Below, in pieces: positions 34,458 through 43,384 of a stretch of DNA of 64,000 nt (the stretch's first letter is position 1; each line of letters opens with the position of its first letter). A program made the translations under genes and the position numbers. Under the pieces are notes generated by a model, which saw only the letters and a list, made by a program, of their open reading frames with translations, ran no database searches and was not told the DNA's origin. The DNA is from Paenibacillus pedocola (GTDB taxonomy: Bacteria; Bacillota; Bacilli; Paenibacillales; Paenibacillaceae), in NCBI RefSeq assembly GCF_031599675.1, contig NZ_CP134223.1, forward strand, positions 3,534,001 through 3,598,000, given 5' to 3'.

Positions 34458-34530
34458 CTGTATGTACTCCTTTTCAAGTTGATTGGCCATTTTATATACT
34501 ATATCACCCATTATTGCCCCAGCCAAAAGA

Positions 34531-34566
34531 AAAAAACGGCTTCCGGAGTGTATTCCGGGGCCGTTT
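34531..34566 (-). terminator. terminator of the amino-acid ABC operon
   Basis: AAAACGGC and TCCGGA pair with TTCCGG and GCCGTTTT; on the minus strand the stem ends in a run of seven T. Confidence 0.85.
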
Positions 34567-34574
34567 TCGCATTT

Positions 34575-35297
34575 TTATAGCACTTTGCTCAAGAAATCCT
34601 GGGTGCGGGCATGCTTCGGATTGCCGAATACTTCTGCCGGTGTACCCTGCTCGACAATGTATCCGCCGTCCATAAACAGGATGCGGTCGCCGACCTCACG
34701 GGCAAAGCCCATTTCATGAGTTACAATGACCATCGTCATGCCCTGCTCAGCCAGTTTCTTCATTACCTCAAGCACCTCGCCGACCATTTCCGGGTCTAGC
34801 GCAGAGGTAGGCTCATCGAACAGCATCACATGCGGCTGCATCGCCAGCGCCCGGGCAATCGCGATCCGCTGCTTCTGTCCGCCGGACAGCTGTGCAGGGT
34901 AGGCATCGCGCTTATCTTCAAGCCCTACGGTACGAAGAAGCTCTACGGCGATTTTCTCCGCTTCCGACGTTTGCTGCTTTTTCACTTTCAGCGGAGCCAG
35001 CATAATATTCTGCAGTACGGACATATGCGGGAACAGGTTGAACTGCTGGAAGACCATGCCCATTTTTTCACGGGTCTGGTTGATGTCATGCTTCTTATCT
35101 GTAATGGATTGGCCTTCAAAGGTAATTTCGCCGCCCGTAGGCTGCTCCAGCAGGTTCAGACAGCGCAAAAAGGTGCTTTTACCCGAACCGCTGGGTCCTA
35201 TGACGACTACAACCTCGCCTTTTTTGATCTCCAGGTCGATTCCCTTGAGGATCTCCAGCTTGCCAAAATGCTTTTGCAGGTTGTTAACGGCGATCAT
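34575..35297 (-). CDS. polar amino-acid ABC transporter ATP-binding protein (GlnQ-like)
   Basis: 240-residue ATPase of a type I importer for polar amino acids. Walker [11 protein letters not shown]-loop [11 protein letters not shown], signature LSGGQKQR, Walker [15 protein letters not shown] and H-loop [14 protein letters not shown] are all intact. It overlaps the permease gene by 14 nt. Last gene of a binding protein-permease-ATPase operon. Glutamine, cystine or arginine could be the substrate; sequence alone does not decide. Confidence 0.93.
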   Translation of the reverse strand: MIAVNNLQKHFGKLEILKGIDLEIKKGEVVVVIGPSGSGKSTFLRCLNLLEQPTGGEITFEGQSITDKKHDINQTREKMGMVFQQFNLFPHMSVLQNIMLAPLKVKKQQTSEAEKIAVELLRTVGLEDKRDAYPAQLSGGQKQRIAIARALAMQPHVMLFDEPTSALDPEMVGEVLEVMKKLAEQGMTMVIVTHEMGFAREVGDRILFMDGGYIVEQGTPAEVFGNPKHARTQDFLSKVL

Positions 35298-35943
35298 CCG
35301 TATTCAGCCTCCTTTCTAATATGCCGAGTAGCTTGGATAGTGTAAAGGTCAGTATAAAATACATTACGGCGATGACAACCAGCGGAGTTAATCCCTCATA
35401 GGTAATGGTCGTAATGGTTCTTGCCTCAAAGAGCAGATCCGCTACCCCGATCATGGAGACGATGGAGGACTCTTTAATAATTGTAATAAACTCGTTTCCG
35501 ATAGCCGGCAGCACATTTTTGAGCGCCTGCGGAAGCACGATGTACCGCATGGTCATCCCTTGCTTCATTCCGAGCGACCGGGCCGCCTCTACCTGACCGC
35601 GGTCTACCCCCTGAATACCCGCGCGGAAGATTTCCGCCAGATAAGCCGAGCTGTTAATGGTCAGGGTAATCGCCCCCGATTGAATCGGAGAAAACTCCAG
35701 GCCGAATTCCGGCAAGCCATAGTGGATCAGGAACAGCTGCACCAGCATTGGTGTCCCGCGCAAAAATTCAACCCAGGCGGATGCGATAAAACGCAGAACT
35801 CTCCATTTGGACATGCGCAGCAGCGAGACAATAATCCCCAGCACAAAGCCGAAGAAGACGCCCATCACCGCCAGCAGCAATGTATACTTTAAACCGGAGA
35901 AGAAAAAATTGCGGTATTCATAAGCCATATCAAAAATATTCAT
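35284..35943 (-). CDS. polar amino-acid ABC transporter permease
   Basis: 219 residues, about five membrane helices, HisM/GlnP family. The EAA loop reads [28 protein letters not shown] and couples to the ATPase. [15 protein letters not shown] near residue 60 is typical of the family. It is a single permease, so it probably forms a homodimer. It lies between a terminator-like hairpin and the ATPase gene. Confidence 0.93.
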   Translation of the reverse strand: MNIFDMAYEYRNFFFSGLKYTLLLAVMGVFFGFVLGIIVSLLRMSKWRVLRFIASAWVEFLRGTPMLVQLFLIHYGLPEFGLEFSPIQSGAITLTINSSAYLAEIFRAGIQGVDRGQVEAARSLGMKQGMTMRYIVLPQALKNVLPAIGNEFITIIKESSIVSMIGVADLLFEARTITTITYEGLTPLVVIAVMYFILTFTLSKLLGILERRLNTDDRR

Positions 35944-35983
35944 CTCTTGGCAAAACCTCCTGTTCTTCCATTTTCAAAAAAAT

Positions 35984-36011
35984 AGAAAACAGCGAATTAT
36001 CGCTATTTTCT
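35984..36011 (-). terminator. intra-operon hairpin between binding protein and permease genes
   Basis: AGAAAATAGCGA / TCGCTGTTTTCT around TAAT on the minus strand, followed by ATTTTTTTG. It probably lets only part of transcription pass and keeps binding-protein mRNA in excess. Confidence 0.7.
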
Positions 36012-36092
36012 ACTTAAAGAGCATTACTCTGCAGCAAGCCAAGCCGCAGAAAAATTAATGATCTGCATCACAGGTTGTGTCAGGTAAAAAGC

Positions 36093-36908
36093 TTATTCGC
36101 TCTCGGCAAGCTCGCTTGCCGCCGCTACATACTCTTCGATCTTGCCTTCGGAGTTCAGACGGGTCAAGGTAGTATTTACTTGGTTAAGCAGCTCTGTGTT
36201 GCCCTTCTTCACGCCGATTACATAACCGTCATCTTCCACTTCAGGTTTAGCATCTGTAATGACAAGGCCTTTAACATTCTTCACAAAGGATTTGGCAACC
36301 GGCCCTTCCATAATGGAAGCATCCACACGGTTGGAATTCAGCTGCAGAACGATTTCGGAAATTTTGCCGAGGGAAGTCAGCTGTGCACCTTCAATGCCTT
36401 TGGCAATATCTTCCTGGATTGAACCGGTCTGAACACCGATCTTGGCACCCTTCAGGGAATCCATGGTCGCAAATTTATCTTTGTCGGCTTCACGTACTAC
36501 TACTGCCTGCTCCGCTTTGTAGTAGATGTCGGACAGATCGACTGCTTTTTTGCGTTCTTCAGTCGGGCTCAGGCCGGAGATCACCATATCCACTCTGCCG
36601 CTGGACAGCTCATTTAAAAGGGAATCGAAAGGCAGATCCTTGATTACCAGCTCAGCGCCCATATCCGCAGCGATATCCTTGGCAATGTCGATGTCGAAGC
36701 CTACGATAGTGTCTTTGCCGTCAATCACTTTATGGAATTCATATGGCGGGAAGTCTGCACTTGTGCCCAGTGTCAGCGTTTTGGCTGCTGTACCGGTATT
36801 GCCGGCATTAGTGTCCGTTGATGCAGCATTATCATTGTTGTTGCCACAGCCGGTCATCAGTCCTACCGCAAGCAGCATTCCTAAAGAAAGTTTACCCCAT
36901 TTGTTCAT
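36093..36908 (-). CDS. amino-acid ABC transporter substrate-binding lipoprotein
   Basis: 271 residues. Lipoprotein signal peptide MNKWGKLSLGMLLAVGLMTGC with the lipid-modified Cys at 21, then a D/N/T-rich linker. An SBP_bac_3 domain follows (LTLGTSADFPPYEFH, GFDIDIAKDIAADMGAELVIKDLPFDSLLNELSSGRVDMVISGLSPTEER). It is anchored on the outer face of the membrane and delivers a polar amino acid to the permease. GGGGAG is 9 nt before the ATG. First gene of the operon. Confidence 0.93.
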   Translation of the reverse strand: MNKWGKLSLGMLLAVGLMTGCGNNNDNAASTDTNAGNTGTAAKTLTLGTSADFPPYEFHKVIDGKDTIVGFDIDIAKDIAADMGAELVIKDLPFDSLLNELSSGRVDMVISGLSPTEERKKAVDLSDIYYKAEQAVVVREADKDKFATMDSLKGAKIGVQTGSIQEDIAKGIEGAQLTSLGKISEIVLQLNSNRVDASIMEGPVAKSFVKNVKGLVITDAKPEVEDDGYVIGVKKGNTELLNQVNTTLTRLNSEGKIEEYVAAASELAESE

Positions 36909-37184
36909 CTTTATATCTCCCCTATTCTCTCTTAAATTCTCTAAGTTGTCCCATTGACCGATTTATTATAAATCACTGCGCATGAATATGCAAAGACATT
37001 TTTGTGACAAGACTCGTTCATTTGAAGGTAAGACATGGTGATTACAGCAGCCTAAAGCCCACCCTGTTTTGCACATGTTAAGGCAAGAGGTATATACTAG
37101 GTATCATCTCCAGTTGCTTCCGAAATAACCCGGATAACCTGGACTGGTTCACGGGCTCCATTCGTGTGGTATTAATTACCTAAT

Positions 37185-37412
37185 GCTTACGAAACCGTTT
37201 ATTACGGTATGGCGCAGGTGAATTTACTCACAAAGCATAGATATATGCTCACAAAGTCATTTTATACGACATCTCAGGAGGATTAGCTCACAAAACTTAA
37301 GTTTATGCTTACGAAGCGAGTTTTGTACGATGTGTCTCAGGAGGATTAGCTCACAAAACTTAAGTTTATGCTTTCGAAGCGAGTTTTGTACGATGTGTCT
37401 CAGGAGGATTAG
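37185..37412 (+). repeat. 63-bp tandem repeat array encoding mini-ORFs, upstream of the GH13 gene
   Basis: Two nearly identical 63-bp units (from 37286 and 37349, with a partial third at 37412) and two diverged units before them (about 37185 and 37226, unit length about 60). Each unit holds one short open frame: 37185-37223 (MLTKPFITVWRR), 37245-37286 (MLTKSFYTTSQED), 37305-37349 (MLTKRVLYDVSQED) and 37368-37412 (MLSKRVLYDVSQED). In the last three the SQED codons contain CAGGAGGA, a ribosome-binding-type sequence. The rest of the 531-bp gap 36909-37439 shows no gene. Confidence 0.75.
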
Positions 37413-37439
37413 CTCACAAAACTTTTAGGAGGTGCTCTC

Positions 37440-39197
37440 ATGCTTTTGGAAGCTATGTACCATGTACCCCGTGACAAGTGGGCTTACGCCTACGATACAA
37501 AAACTATACATCTGCGTGTACGCACCAAAAGGGACGATGTGGACTGTGTTACAGCCCTCACCGGAGACAAGTATGACTGGGAACATACCTTTTATGAGAT
37601 CATGATGGAAAAGGCCGCATCCGACGATAAGTTTGATTACTGGGAATGCGCGGTCCGGCCTAAATATAAACGTCTCAGCTACACGTTCCGTGTCAGCAAA
37701 GGCCCGGAGGATGTATATCTCCTTGACAATGGCATCCGCTCGGAGTGTCCGCAGCCGCCAAATCACTTCTACGAGTTTCCCTACATACACCAAATCGACC
37801 TGTTTCAGGTGCCTAAATGGGCCAAGGATGCGGTGTTTTATCAGATTATGACCGAGCGCTTCGCTAATGGTGATCCCACCAATGATCCGGAAGGAACCGA
37901 GGCTTGGGGCGGAACGCCGAAGCTGGATAATTTTTTTGGCGGAGATCTGCAGGGTGTGCTGGATCATCTGGATGATCTGCAGGAGCTTGGCATCAACGCC
38001 GTTTATTTCACACCGCTGTTCGTCTCCCCTTCCAACCATAAATATGACATTGTGGACTATAAAAAAGTGGACCCCCACTTCGGCGATAATGAGCTCCTGA
38101 AGCGCGTTGTTGAGGAATGCCATAGACGGGGTATCCGGGTGATGCTCGACGCCGTGTTTAACCATTGCAGTGACAAGTTCCCGCCGTTTCAGGACGTGCT
38201 GGAGAAGGGCGAATATTCTGTATACAAAGACTGGTTCCATATGAACTCCTTCCCCGCTGAGGTTGTCGACGGTATTCCTACCTATGACACTTTCGGCTTT
38301 TTTGGCAATATGCCGAAGTTCAACACCGCCAACCATGAGGTCAAAACCTATCTGCTTGAGGTGGCCGAATATTGGATCAAGGAGATCAAGGTCGACGGCT
38401 GGCGGCTGGATGTCGCCAATGAGGTCGATCACCATTTCTGGCGCGACTTCCGCAAGGTTGTCAAGGCTGCGAACCCGGACGCTTATATCGTCGGCGAGGT
38501 GTGGAGTGATTCCCTGACCTGGCTGCTCGGTGACCAGTTTGATTCGGTCATGAACTATCCGTTCTCCGGTACGGTGCTGGAATTCTTCAACGGGGGCATG
38601 GACGGCATTACCTTCGGACACCGGATCGGAAGCTTACTGATGCGCTATCCGCAGCAGACGAACGAGGTCGTCTTTAATCTGCTGGGCAGCCATGACACCC
38701 CGCGTCTTCTGACGGTTGTCGGGGAGGATAAACGCAGGCTGAAGCTCGCTGTCGTCTTTTTGTTCACCTTTATGGGGACACCTTGCATTTACTATGGCGA
38801 TGAGATCGGGCTCACGGGCAATGAAGACCCCGACTGCCGCAAATGCATGGAATGGGATGAGGAGAAGCAGGACCGGGAGCTTTATGATTTCTACCGCATG
38901 ATGATCGCCCTGCGCAAGGAAAACAAGGCGCTGCGCGAAGGCCGCTTCCGCATCCTCCAGGCTTGTGAGAATGATCCGTGCATCGTCTATGAGCGGGCGG
39001 ATGAAATCATTCATTTCACGGTCTGGATGAACAATTCCCCCGTTCCCCGCATACTCAGCCACCCGATGGAGACCGACGACTGGCAGGATGCGCTGACCGG
39101 TGACCCGGTAGCTCCCGTAGATGGAATGATGAATATCTCGCTTGATCCGTACGGTTACCGGATTCTGTGCCGTAATCTGGAGCAGCCTTCGATTTAA
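37440..39197 (+). CDS. glycoside hydrolase family 13 (neopullulanase/maltogenic amylase type)
   Basis: 585-residue cytoplasmic alpha-glucan hydrolase. An N-terminal CBM34-like domain (about 1-125, starting LLEAMYHVPRDKWAYAYD) precedes the GH13 barrel (KWAKDAVFYQIMTERFANGD). Conserved regions are DAVFNHC (I), GWRLDVANEV with the nucleophile D (II), GEVW with the acid E (III) and LLGSHDTPR with the transition-state D (IV). It lacks a signal peptide and resembles B. subtilis YvdF. It may degrade imported maltodextrin or cyclodextrin. AGGAGG is 7 nt before the ATG, directly after the 63-bp repeat array. Confidence 0.92.
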   Translation: MLLEAMYHVPRDKWAYAYDTKTIHLRVRTKRDDVDCVTALTGDKYDWEHTFYEIMMEKAASDDKFDYWECAVRPKYKRLSYTFRVSKGPEDVYLLDNGIRSECPQPPNHFYEFPYIHQIDLFQVPKWAKDAVFYQIMTERFANGDPTNDPEGTEAWGGTPKLDNFFGGDLQGVLDHLDDLQELGINAVYFTPLFVSPSNHKYDIVDYKKVDPHFGDNELLKRVVEECHRRGIRVMLDAVFNHCSDKFPPFQDVLEKGEYSVYKDWFHMNSFPAEVVDGIPTYDTFGFFGNMPKFNTANHEVKTYLLEVAEYWIKEIKVDGWRLDVANEVDHHFWRDFRKVVKAANPDAYIVGEVWSDSLTWLLGDQFDSVMNYPFSGTVLEFFNGGMDGITFGHRIGSLLMRYPQQTNEVVFNLLGSHDTPRLLTVVGEDKRRLKLAVVFLFTFMGTPCIYYGDEIGLTGNEDPDCRKCMEWDEEKQDRELYDFYRMMIALRKENKALREGRFRILQACENDPCIVYERADEIIHFTVWMNNSPVPRILSHPMETDDWQDALTGDPVAPVDGMMNISLDPYGYRILCRNLEQPSI

Positions 39198-39217
39198 AGC
39201 TGTTACCTTCAATACAA

Positions 39218-39270
39218 AAAACCAAAGGCAGCCTTGAACTGGAATTCAGTTCTAGACTGCCTTTGGTTTT
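39218..39270 (+). terminator. terminator of the GH13 gene
   Basis: 14-bp perfect stem AAAACCAAAGGCAG / CTGCCTTTGGTTTT with an inner GAACT / AGTTC stem; usable from both strands. Confidence 0.85.
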
Positions 39271-39324
39271 GTCTGGCTCAAGTTACCGCTCATTATATTA
39301 ACTCATAAGGGATAAAACGGTCCG

Positions 39325-39735
39325 TTAGTTTAAATTTTTGGTGAGGAGTATTTCCAATGGTTGTGTATCAAGAATTAAGCATCCTGCATCTTTATAGCCT
39401 AGTTTTCTGTAAAAGTGCTGGGCTCCTTCATCAGCCTGAGTAGATGTCATAATCAGATTGAAGCCCTTTTGTTTCATTTGTTCTTCCCAGAAGAGGACAA
39501 CTTGCTTTCCTGCCCCCTTGTCTCGATATTGTTCATCGACCCAAATCATGTTCATGAAAGGGGTGTTGTCCCAAAAGTATCCAAACCTCATCCATCCGAT
39601 ATTACTTTCATCCTGATTTCGCAGAATGTATATCTCATTCCCCTTTATTTTTGACAGTATTAAGCTCTCAGAAATATGAGAGTCACGGTTTCGTATGTAT
39701 TCATAGTCTGAGTCCGTTGCAAAGACGATCTTCAA
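39325..39735 (-). CDS. GNAT-family N-acetyltransferase
   Basis: About 136 residues. NIGWMRFGYFWDNTPFMNMIWVDEQYRDKGAGKQVVLFWEEQMKQKG carries GNAT motif A (QYRDKGAGK), and AQHFYRKLGYKDAG motif B. TTG 39735 is preferred because GGGAGG lies about 8 nt upstream; the in-frame start at 39777 precedes that site. Monocistronic. The 221-bp gap after it (39778-39998) shows nothing I can support. Confidence 0.82.
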   Translation of the reverse strand: MKIVFATDSDYEYIRNRDSHISESLILSKIKGNEIYILRNQDESNIGWMRFGYFWDNTPFMNMIWVDEQYRDKGAGKQVVLFWEEQMKQKGFNLIMTSTQADEGAQHFYRKLGYKDAGCLILDTQPLEILLTKNLN

Positions 39736-39998
39736 CTTTCTTCCTCCCTTATGTCCCATTAAAAAACCTAATGACATTCTAACAGAACTTTATTAAGCAC
39801 CGACAATAAATAACATCTTTAATTAAACTCTACTGCCCGTTAGTGTCTACAACTTTGTTTTGACGGCCTAGTGCCTTATTATTCAGATTCATACTATGTT
39901 TCGCCGAACACCCAAAGATAATTGCATTTGTTCCCCTCATGCATTACACTCTTTATATTGACAAATTTGCAGGTCTATAAAAGGAGGTCCACGCGTCT

Positions 39999-40583
39999 AT
40001 GTGCCCCCGTACTAAAGAACAAAATGAGCGCATACGGATGCAGCGCCGAGAACAGATCCTGGACTTCGCCGCGCGCGCCTACTTCCGCACCGGCGGCAGC
40101 TTTGATATTCGCGACGTCGCTCGCGAGGCCGAGCTCGGTTACGGCACGGTATACCATTATTATCCTAACCGGCATTTACTGATAGAAGAGGTGCTGGACA
40201 GCGGCTTCGAGCGATGCGAGCAAGCACTTGCAGAATGGTCTAACCTCAGCCGCAGCACCTCGGATAACAGGCAGCTATTGACGTATTGCAAGATGCTGCT
40301 CCGGCTGTGGCTGTCGGATGCCCGCGCATATCTCGTCTACAAAATGGCGGCGGAACAATATTCAGGCTTGCCTGAGAAAGATCGGCATCCCGCCCAGAGA
40401 CGATTCATGGAACAGCTGTACCTTCCGCTCAAATCGATCGCGCAGCGCGAAGACGACAGCGTAGACTATATGCTTGCCGTGCTGGTTGGCTGTTGCGGGG
40501 TGCACTACTATGCGGGTACTTCCGAGCTGGACGTCAATCGAATCGCCCAGCTTGCGATGCAAGCTATTACGAAGGAGTATTGA
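39999..40583 (+). CDS. TetR-family transcriptional regulator
   Basis: 194 residues. TetR_N domain at about 17-63: RREQILDFAARAYFRTGGSFDIRDVAREAELGYGTVYHYYPNRHLLIEEVL, where the recognition helix is followed by the usual YHYY/F. The C-terminal ligand domain is helical and unplaced. AAAGGAGGTCC precedes the ATG. Its stop lies 9 nt before the methionine aminopeptidase start, so the two form an operon. The pair looks GC-richer than the genes around it, which hints at transfer. Confidence 0.87.
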   Translation: MCPRTKEQNERIRMQRREQILDFAARAYFRTGGSFDIRDVAREAELGYGTVYHYYPNRHLLIEEVLDSGFERCEQALAEWSNLSRSTSDNRQLLTYCKMLLRLWLSDARAYLVYKMAAEQYSGLPEKDRHPAQRRFMEQLYLPLKSIAQREDDSVDYMLAVLVGCCGVHYYAGTSELDVNRIAQLAMQAITKEY

Positions 40584-40591
40584 TAACAACC

Positions 40592-41338
40592 ATGGTCATC
40601 TTAAAAAGCAAGCATGAAATCGAAGGCATCCGCAAGGCATGCCAGGTGGTGGCCGAATGCCACCGTACGATCGCCCCGCTCATCAAACCGGGTATCACGA
40701 CGAACGAGATAGAGCGCATATTCGAGGACATTATCTTGAAGCACGGCGCCAAGCCATACACGAAGGGCTACAAGGGCTATCCATATGCGACCTGTGCCTC
40801 CGTCAACGACGTGATCGCACATGGCTTCCCTACAGATAAACCGCTTGAGGAAGGCGATATTGTGACGATCGACACGGTCGCAGAGCTCGACGGCTGGCTC
40901 GGTGATTCAGCCTGGAGCTATGCGGTTGGTGAGATCTCGCCAGCGGCCGAGAAGCTGATGCGCGTCACCAAGGAATGCCTTGACCTCAGCATCGCGCAGG
41001 CCCAGCCCGGCAATCGGCTCGGCGATGTGACGAGCACGATCCAGCAGCATGCCGAATCGAACGGCTTCGGCGTCGTGCGCGACCTTCTCGCCCATGGCAT
41101 CGGCCGGGACCTGCACGAGGAGCCGACCTATATGCATGTCGGTAAGCCCGGCAAAGGCCTCCGCATCAAGGAAGGCATGGTGTTCACGATCGAGCCCATG
41201 ATCACCGAAGGCACCTACTATATGTCAATCGATCCGGACGGCTGGACCGCCCGAACACTGGACCGCAAGCTCGCCGCCCAATATGAGCATACAATCGCCA
41301 TTACTGCTGAAGGTCCACAAATCCTGACTGCGCAATAA
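40592..41338 (+). CDS. map: type I methionine aminopeptidase
   Basis: 248 residues. Removes N-terminal Met from nascent proteins using two divalent metals. All five metal ligands are visible: D in GDIVTIDTV, D in WLGDSAW, H in HGIGRDLHEEP, E in FTIEPM and E in YEHTIAI. The substrate-pocket histidine is in VIAHGFP. ATG 40592 gives family length; AAGGAG overlaps the end of tetR. The housekeeping map usually sits in the ribosomal-protein cluster, so this is probably an extra copy under TetR control, which could serve as a drug-tolerant paralogue. The role is inference. Confidence 0.9.
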   Translation: MVILKSKHEIEGIRKACQVVAECHRTIAPLIKPGITTNEIERIFEDIILKHGAKPYTKGYKGYPYATCASVNDVIAHGFPTDKPLEEGDIVTIDTVAELDGWLGDSAWSYAVGEISPAAEKLMRVTKECLDLSIAQAQPGNRLGDVTSTIQQHAESNGFGVVRDLLAHGIGRDLHEEPTYMHVGKPGKGLRIKEGMVFTIEPMITEGTYYMSIDPDGWTARTLDRKLAAQYEHTIAITAEGPQILTAQ

Positions 41339-41345
41339 AATCATT

Positions 41346-41380
41346 AGAGGCCGGCCAGCGAAATGGCCGACCTCTTTTTT
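41346..41380 (+). terminator. terminator of the tetR-map operon
   Basis: AGAGG and CCGGCCA pair with TGGCCG and CCTCT around GCGAAA, followed by TTTTTT. Confidence 0.88.
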
Positions 41381-41450
41381 GCGGGCCACGCATAGCCTCT
41401 TTCTTCCTCTGATGCATTCGTTTGATTTCACACCCAGCCATCGTCATGGG

Positions 41451-41813
41451 TTAAGTTGTGAGATCATCAATCGCTTGAACAGCCAGTTCCAAGGCCTTTA
41501 TTCTTCGCTCCAGCAGTGTTCTTTGCGGACTACCCGTCTTTGACTTCGCATAACTGTTTTGAATAGATGGAAATAAACCTGCAATCACCTTGCGGGCTTC
41601 TGCTAAATCTTCCTGTATGTAATGATGAGGCCCTTGATTCCAGACGTGTTCCAGCACGGCTAAACCGATGGAAACAGCTTTAAGCCGTTTCTTTACGAGG
41701 GTAGTATTGGCACCATTTTGAGTCATTTGAGACAAAGCATTTTCCAGCTTACGGATGGTCGATTGTAAAGATTTAATGGATTCCAATTGATCTGCTTGTG
41801 ATACATTTTCCAT
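41451..41813 (-). CDS. hypothetical helical protein
   Basis: 120 residues from ATG 41813 (AAAGGA about 10 nt upstream); an in-frame start at 41864 lies inside the glgA terminator and is unlikely. The protein is all alpha, rich in L, Q and K (ESIKSLQSTIRKLENALSQM, LLERRIKALELAVQAIDDL), with coiled-coil character at both ends. No membrane segment. It follows glgA on the same strand but behind a terminator. Family not recognised. Confidence 0.65.
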   Translation of the reverse strand: MENVSQADQLESIKSLQSTIRKLENALSQMTQNGANTTLVKKRLKAVSIGLAVLEHVWNQGPHHYIQEDLAEARKVIAGLFPSIQNSYAKSKTGSPQRTLLERRIKALELAVQAIDDLTT

Positions 41814-41854
41814 GCGGGTACTGTCCTTTCTTAGATTCTGTTGATTTGCAAAAA

Positions 41855-41895
41855 AAGAACACACTGCTAAGATTTGATCCTGGCGGTGTGTTCTT
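41855..41895 (-). terminator. terminator of the glgB-glgA operon
   Basis: AAGAACACACCGC pairs with GCAGTGTGTTCTT; on the minus strand the stem is followed by TTTTT. Confidence 0.85.
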
Positions 41896-41929
41896 CTGCT
41901 TTTGAGGTGTGATCGTTTTTTATTATAAG

Positions 41930-43354
41930 CTATTCCGTAATGTTATCGTAGATGTCGATGTACTGCTGTGCGGAAACGCTCCAGCTGTAGTCACCGGCGA
42001 AGGCGTTTTTCGTAACCTTTTTCCAGTGCTCCGGTTTGTGGTAGTAGGATACGGCCCGGCGCAGTGTATACATCATATCGTGGGCGTTGTAATCCTTAAA
42101 GGTGAAGCCGTTGCCCTCGCCTGTCTCCTCGTTATAGGCATGAACTGTGTCGTTGAGCCCGCCGGTTTCGCGCACGACCGGAATACTTCCATACCGCAGG
42201 GCCAGCAGCTGGCTGATGCCGCAAGGCTCAAACTTGGATGGCATCAGGAAGATGTCGCTTGCCGCATAGATTTTACGGGATAACGCGTCATTGAACAAAA
42301 TCTGGGAAGAAAGCTTGGTCGGATAACGCCATGCCGCCTCACGGAACCAGCGCTCATAGGATTCGTCACCTGTACCAAGCAGGACGAATTGGATATCGTC
42401 ATAATACAGCAGCTCATCGAGTACCCGTGTCAGCAGATCCAGGCCTTTGGAATCGACCAGCCGTGTAACCATCGCAACCATCGGAATGTAGGGTGCCACC
42501 GGCAGACCCAGTTCCTGCTGCAGACCCAGCTTGTTCTCGGCTTTTTTGGCCAGATTTGAGCGATATTTCGTGAAGATTTTGCTGTCCGTATTCGGATTAT
42601 AGCTCTTGGTATCAATGCCGTTTACGATTCCGCTAAGGCTGTCTGCACGGGAATTCAGAAGCCCATCCAAACCGTAGCCGTAATATGCTGTACGGATCTC
42701 ATCCGCATACGTCGGGCTGACCGTAGTGACATGATCGCTGTGGACGATTCCGCCCTTCATGTAATTCACGTTGCCGTAATACTCTACGCTGGTAAAATAA
42801 CTGCTGTCCAGACCGAGCAGCTCGCCCAGCACCGAATACGGGAAAACACCCTGATACAGCAGATTGTGAATAGTGAATACCGTGCGCATGTTGCTGTAAA
42901 AAGGAATATGGCGGTAGTGCGCCTTCAGCAGCAGCGGAACAACAGCAGCATGCCAGTCATGGCAATGCAGCACATCAGGCTGGAAATTAATACTCGGCAG
43001 GCACTCCAGTACCGCGCGGTTAAAGAAGGCAAACCGTTCACCGTCATCCATATATCCGTAGATGCCGTCCCGGCCAAAATAATATTCATTATCGACGAAA
43101 TAAACAGGAATGCCGTCATAGACGATCTGTTCAATGCCGCAATATTGATTGCGCCAGCCGACAGGCACATCGAGTACAGCCACAGACTCCATCTGCGAGC
43201 GGAATTGCTCCGGAATCCCTTTATATTTAGGCAAAATCACCCGTACATCCACCCCTGCACCCTTCAGCGCCTTGGGTAAAGCTCCAATGACATCGGCCAG
43301 ACCTCCCGTTTTGATAAACGGATGGGCTTCGGCTGCGGCAAATAAAACTTTCAT
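41930..43354 (-). CDS. glgA: glycogen synthase GlgA
   Basis: 474-residue GT5 enzyme that adds glucose from ADP-glucose to alpha-1,4-glucan. The N-terminal ADP-glucose site is HPFIKTGGLADVIGALPKAL. DVLHCHDWHAAVVPLLLK is next, then LVDSKGLDLLTRVLDELL, and the C-terminal catalytic region is FLMPSKFEPCGISQLLALRYGSIPVVRETGGLNDTV. All match bacterial GlgA. It lies 30 nt after glgB and is cotranscribed with it. A strong terminator follows. Confidence 0.95.
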   Translation of the reverse strand: MKVLFAAAEAHPFIKTGGLADVIGALPKALKGAGVDVRVILPKYKGIPEQFRSQMESVAVLDVPVGWRNQYCGIEQIVYDGIPVYFVDNEYYFGRDGIYGYMDDGERFAFFNRAVLECLPSINFQPDVLHCHDWHAAVVPLLLKAHYRHIPFYSNMRTVFTIHNLLYQGVFPYSVLGELLGLDSSYFTSVEYYGNVNYMKGGIVHSDHVTTVSPTYADEIRTAYYGYGLDGLLNSRADSLSGIVNGIDTKSYNPNTDSKIFTKYRSNLAKKAENKLGLQQELGLPVAPYIPMVAMVTRLVDSKGLDLLTRVLDELLYYDDIQFVLLGTGDESYERWFREAAWRYPTKLSSQILFNDALSRKIYAASDIFLMPSKFEPCGISQLLALRYGSIPVVRETGGLNDTVHAYNEETGEGNGFTFKDYNAHDMMYTLRRAVSYYHKPEHWKKVTKNAFAGDYSWSVSAQQYIDIYDNITE

Positions 43355-43384
43355 TCCAATTTCCCCCTTCGTTGTACGAATTCT

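Noticed and set aside
33870..34580. 236-codon open frame on the plus strand
   Set aside because: Complement of the Ppx/GppA gene, whose phosphate-binding motifs are intact.
37185..37432. CRISPR array
   Set aside because: The repeats are contiguous 63-bp units without unique spacers and without cas genes.
37425..38621. 398-codon open frame on the minus strand
   Set aside because: It mirrors the GH13 gene, which has intact catalytic motifs; the antisense frame shows no family pattern and starts inside the coding strand's high-confidence region.
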